A stretch of DNA of 15,153 nucleotides from positions 1 to 15,153 of the forward strand of contig JAJXYA010000367.1 of assembly GCA_021780795.1 (NCBI GenBank), in the 5' to 3' direction. The notes beneath the pieces were generated by a model. It saw nothing but the letters and a program-made list of their open reading frames with translations. It did not search any database and was not told the DNA's origin. The position numbers and the translations under genes were made by a program. The DNA is from Bacillota bacterium. GTDB taxonomy: Bacteria > Bacillota_A > Clostridia > Clostridiales > Clostridiaceae. Below are positions 13,193 through 15,153 of this stretch, one piece after another (the stretch's first letter is position 1; every line of letters starts with the position of its first letter).

Positions 13193-13270
13193 ATGTATGT
13201 CTCCTTGTGGGATGTGAGGGAGCTGAATGTTATCTAGACGAGCAGCTCTCTTTGTTTTATATTTTTTCAT
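13169..13270 (-). CDS. Possible 33-residue basic peptide
   Basis: A frame from ATG 13270 to TAA 13169 between the double-HTH gene and the recombinase: M-K-K-Y-K-T-K-R-A-A-R-L-D-N, then proline-rich L-P-H-I-P and a hydrophobic end. It has no good ribosome site and its second half is the palindrome. It competes with the plus-strand RNA explanation of the same DNA. It is included because it fills the gap and has no rare features that argue against it. Confidence 0.25.
   Translation of the reverse strand: MKKYKTKRAARLDNIQLPHIPQGDIHIIAHVSL
13171..13208. repeat. Perfect 12-bp inverted repeat before the recombinase gene
   Basis: ACAAGGAGACAT-N14-ATGTCTCCTTGT. No T run follows on either strand, so it is not a simple terminator. 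The arms contain AAGGAG, so on RNA the stem would bury a ribosome-site-like sequence. It lies 30 bases before the recombinase start and could be an operator or a recombinase binding site. Confidence 0.8.
13217..13267 (+). terminator. Possible plus-strand terminator
   Basis: AGGGAGCTG pairs with CAGCTCTCT (one G-T pair) across a 17-base loop, followed by TTGTTTTATATTTTTT on the plus strand. With the promoter at 13164-13192 this bounds a transcript of about 70 bases. The loop is long, which lowers confidence. Confidence 0.4.
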
Positions 13271-13293
13271 TCGTCATTTATTTGAAGTGCGAC

Positions 13294-13674
13294 CTATCTT
13301 GTTTTGTAAAGTTTAAATTCTTTTTTCCAATAATGGTTACTATTATCATGTGATACATCAGGGAAATCATACTCTTTACATCTGTTCCGTATAGTTGTTC
13401 GGTGTACATGAAAGTGTTGTGCTAATTCAGAATATGTCCATTTTTTATTAACTCTTAACTCGTATAATTCATTTTTATCTACTAATTTTCTCCTAATTTT
13501 CTTTAATATTGGTTTTTGTATTTTTCTCCTACTAATACCTAACTTTTCAACCCACCTATAAATTGTGTTTCTTGATACATAATATTTTAAAAGAAGTCTA
13601 GTTTCAGATACACCACTCATATATAGTCTAATAAATTCTTCTTTATCAGGTAAATCAATCAATACTGGCATCAT
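13294..13674 (-). CDS. Double helix-turn-helix DNA-binding protein
   Basis: 126 residues, very basic. Two separate HTH segments are visible: residues about 11-45 (E-E-F-I-R-L-Y-M-S-G-V-S-E-T-R, then S-R-N-T-I-Y-R-W-V-E-K-L-G-I) and about 70-105 (E-L-Y-E-L-R-V-N-K-K-W-T-Y-S-E-L-A-Q-H-F-H-V-H-R-T-T-I). A basic linker (R-R-K-I-Q-K-P-I-L-K-K-I-R-R-K) joins them. Such tandem HTH units are typical of resolvase/transposase-like or phage regulatory DNA binders. The start is one of two adjacent ATG codons (13674 or 13671); AAGGAG overlaps the stop of the previous gene and its spacing favours the second. It lies before the palindrome and the recombinase and may control them. Confidence 0.75.
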   Translation of the reverse strand: MMPVLIDLPDKEEFIRLYMSGVSETRLLLKYYVSRNTIYRWVEKLGISRRKIQKPILKKIRRKLVDKNELYELRVNKKWTYSELAQHFHVHRTTIRNRCKEYDFPDVSHDNSNHYWKKEFKLYKTR

Positions 13675-13681
13675 TAACTCC

Positions 13682-14113
13682 TTAAACTATTAATTTTAAT
13701 TGTTCCCATTCATGCTGTTCTGGTATTTCGTTTCTACTTTCATACAACTCTCTGAAATATTTTTTATTTACTTTTATTTCTTTTTCATCATCATATTTAA
13801 TCATGCAACTATCATCATTAAACCATTGTATTAAGGTTATTTTTGTTTCTTTGGATACAAATTCATTTTCATATTTCCATTGATTTTCTAAACGAATATC
13901 ATTCAGTACAGGCATTAATATTTCTTCTATAATTGTGGGTATGGGTGTTTTTTGTTTATATTTTTTAAGTTTTTTCTTAGTAGTTATTAGCATTTCATTA
14001 TTTCGTAATGTTTGCATTCCACAAATTCCTAATCCTATATCTTCAAACATATCAGATATTAATTCTGATACACCCAACTCTTTAGCTAGTTCTAACATTG
14101 TTTCCAATCCCAT
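13682..14113 (-). CDS. Hypothetical phage protein, 143 residues
   Basis: No family recognised. The N-terminal 35 residues are helical and acidic (M-L-E-L-A-K-E-L-G-V-S-E-L-I). A basic stretch (K-K-K-L-K-K-Y-K-Q-K) follows, then a mixed alpha/beta part ending with a charged helix (E-I-P-E-Q-H-E-W-E-Q-L). It overlaps the end of the preceding gene by 22 bases in another frame. Starts at 14113 or, less likely, at the internal ATG 14098; neither has a good ribosome site, so coupled translation is likely. Confidence 0.6.
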   Translation of the reverse strand: MGLETMLELAKELGVSELISDMFEDIGLGICGMQTLRNNEMLITTKKKLKKYKQKTPIPTIIEEILMPVLNDIRLENQWKYENEFVSKETKITLIQWFNDDSCMIKYDDEKEIKVNKKYFRELYESRNEIPEQHEWEQLKLIV

Positions 14114-14433
14114 TCATGTTGCATATATCTTTGAAAATCACTTGCATTTTCATTGCTATTGGCAATATCCAATAGCCATTCTCTTGCGGTGTTCAATTTA
14201 TCTTTTAACTGTTCATTTTCTTCATAGACTTTTTTTAATTCTTTTAAAGCCAGTTCGTATTTTCTTTCTAACCTAGTGCCTTTTTCTTCTATCGGCTGAT
14301 AACATTGACAATCCTCTGCACCCCATAAATTTTCTAAGTTTGCATTTGCTTGGTGGCAAAAGAATTTAGAATTTTTAAGTTCTGAACATTCTATAAATTC
14401 ACATGCCACACAGTGATTACAAGTTTTTTTCAC
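14092..14433 (-). CDS. Cys-rich zinc-binding protein with coiled coil
   Basis: 113 residues from GTG 14433, with AGGGGG seven bases upstream. The first 45 residues hold eight Cys and two His (C5, H7, C8, C11, C16, C26, H27, C42, C44 among them), pointing to a compact metal-binding module. Residues about 53-90 form a heptad-like coiled coil (L-E-R-K-Y-E-L-A-L-K-E-L-K-K-V-Y, E-N-E-Q-L-K-D-K-L). The end is M-Q-H-E-W-D-W-K-Q-C. No function can be named. It belongs to the closely packed early/middle cluster and overlaps the next gene. Confidence 0.65.
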   Translation of the reverse strand: MKKTCNHCVACEFIECSELKNSKFFCHQANANLENLWGAEDCQCYQPIEEKGTRLERKYELALKELKKVYEENEQLKDKLNTAREWLLDIANSNENASDFQRYMQHEWDWKQC

Positions 14434-14479
14434 ATAAATTCCCCCTTAATTTTACTTCGCATTTTTTTCAGAATTTGAA

Positions 14480-14713
14480 CTAACATCTCTGTATGTTGTG
14501 CCATCCTTTTATAACTTGCTTTCCGAACATAAAGCTAAATTCTCCTTGATCTTCTTTAGGTCTTATTTTAATAAGCACATTCAAGCCAATCATTTCTATG
14601 CCATGTTCCTTTATTAATCCCCAATAACTCTCGCATTCAATAGCCATGGCAGGATAGCCTTGTTTAAAAAGTTCATATTCTTCTTTAGTTGTATAGAGTT
14701 TTTTATCTTTCAT
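14480..14713 (-). CDS. Hypothetical phage protein, 77 residues
   Basis: The start is placed at ATG 14713 (M-K-D-K-K-L-Y-T-T) because GGAGGAAACCA precedes it; a longer frame from 14755 overlaps the neighbouring gene and has no ribosome site. The protein has a helical N-terminus (K-E-E-Y-E-L-F-K-Q-G) and two strands (M-I-G-L-N-V-L-I-K-I and G-E-F-S-F-M-F-G-K), ending G-W-H-N-I-Q-R-C. Not recognised. It overlaps the 14703-14855 gene by 11 bases. Confidence 0.65.
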   Translation of the reverse strand: MKDKKLYTTKEEYELFKQGYPAMAIECESYWGLIKEHGIEMIGLNVLIKIRPKEDQGEFSFMFGKQVIKGWHNIQRC

Positions 14714-14855
14714 TGGTTTCCTCCGCATCTGGACCCTCACCATATTCTTTAGCACATCTTTTACTATCTGGTATCATATACATACACCCATCACCGCTCA
14801 CTGAACAACTATATCTTCCTTCATCAACTTCAAATGTTGCACATTTACAACTCAT
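14703..14855 (-). CDS. Small Cys-rich protein, 50 residues
   Basis: ATG 14855 follows AGGAGGG at eight bases and overlaps the previous stop as ATGA; the frame ends with TAA at 14703. Five Cys (3, 5, 17, 24, 34) with spacing C-x-C, then Y-S-C, D-G-C and R-C suggest metal binding. The C-terminal tail is acidic (E-Y-G-E-G-P-D-A-E-E). Strong start signal and coupled overlaps on both ends make this a firm small gene. Function is unknown. Confidence 0.8.
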   Translation of the reverse strand: MSCKCATFEVDEGRYSCSVSGDGCMYMIPDSKRCAKEYGEGPDAEETNER

Positions 14856-15058
14856 ATCTTTATCCCTCCTAATATTTTTAAATACTTATCTAACTCACTT
14901 TGAACAACATAAAATGCACCGTTAGACTTACCACTAGTCTTTAATAAACCTTTTCTAATATCGCTCCTAAGTAGTGATATATCAATGTATTCATTGTTCT
15001 CTATATGTTTTAATGTGTATGCCTTTTCCCCTAGCATAGTTGAATTCATGCATTCCAT
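14852..15058 (-). CDS. Excisionase-like / AlpA-type small HTH protein
   Basis: 68 residues from ATG 15058 (GTGAGGAT upstream); M4 or M8 could also serve. Residues 13-62 read like the HTH_17/Xis winged fold: A-Y-T-L-K-H-I, then I-S-L-L-R-S-D-I-R-K-G-L-L, a turn with S-G-K-S-N-G, a strand F-Y-V-V and a final D-K-Y-L-K-I-L helix. Proteins of this kind assist excision or act as small regulators. It is linked to the next gene by an ATGA overlap. Its location upstream of two tyrosine recombinases in the same direction makes a recombination-directionality role worth testing. The fold call is moderate. Confidence 0.6.
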   Translation of the reverse strand: MECMNSTMLGEKAYTLKHIENNEYIDISLLRSDIRKGLLKTSGKSNGAFYVVQSELDKYLKILGGIKI

Positions 15059-15098
15059 TTTCTATCCTCACCCACTTTAATATTATTCATATTTTGTA

Positions 15099-15153
15099 TC
15101 ACATTAATTTTAGTAATTTATCAATTTGTTTTTCATATTTGTCATATTTATTT
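15099..15153 (-). CDS. C-terminal end of an upstream gene (cut by window edge)
   Basis: An open frame enters from the right edge and ends at TGA 15099-15101. The last 17 residues are charged and helical (Y-D-K-Y-E-K-Q-I-D-K-L-L-K-L-M), unlike random AT-rich translation. Too little is present to identify it. Confidence 0.45.
   Translation of the reverse strand, partial: NKYDKYEKQIDKLLKLM

Overview
The window looks like the late and regulatory part of a temperate, contractile-tailed phage or prophage from a low-GC Gram-positive host, most likely a Clostridium or close relative. The reasons are the very AT-rich sequence, Shine-Dalgarno sites of the GGAGGTG type before nearly every gene, an HK97-type head module in the usual Firmicutes order, and a tail sheath gene at the left edge. 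Genus is inferred from composition and protein style only. Every convincing protein gene lies on the minus strand, so the genes are read from right to left.

Regulatory part (15153 to about 10400). A chain of small, tightly packed genes comes first: an excisionase-like DNA-binding protein, two Cys-rich small proteins, several unrecognised proteins and a protein with two helix-turn-helix segments. Then come an Xer-like tyrosine recombinase (12151-13140), a 303-residue coiled-coil protein with a second start inside it, a 50-residue membrane protein, and an RNA-polymerase-sigma-region-4-like regulator resembling ArpU/RinA late activators (10543-11058). A strong intrinsic terminator at 10391-10428 ends this unit.

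Control region (10126-10542). This gap has no gene. It holds three 11-bp direct repeats, the terminator, dispersed CpG-containing motifs, a TATAAT box with no -35, and a leader hairpin with a T run. It is the likely place where the regulator switches on the late operon.

Late part (10116 to 1). In order: a zinc-ribbon protein, a minimal tyrosine recombinase, an HTH protein carrying two palindromes of identical geometry (one before it, one inside it), an HNH endonuclease, P27-type small terminase, large terminase, portal, prohead protease, major capsid protein, gp6-like connector, head-closure protein, gp10-like protein, an inserted accessory gene with its own promoter and terminator, a tail-terminator-like protein and the start of the tail sheath gene. 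Hairpin terminators after portal and after capsid probably tune dosage.

The best leads for new biology are the paired 28-bp palindromes at the HTH/terminase-like gene, the self-contained accessory gene at 1109-1537, the nested gene in 11216-12127, the palindrome with a possible opposite-strand small RNA before the Xer-like recombinase, and a shared E-T-R tripeptide in portal, protease and capsid. No CRISPR array, tRNA, rRNA or insertion sequence was seen. Family names rest on reading motifs by eye, not on database searches.
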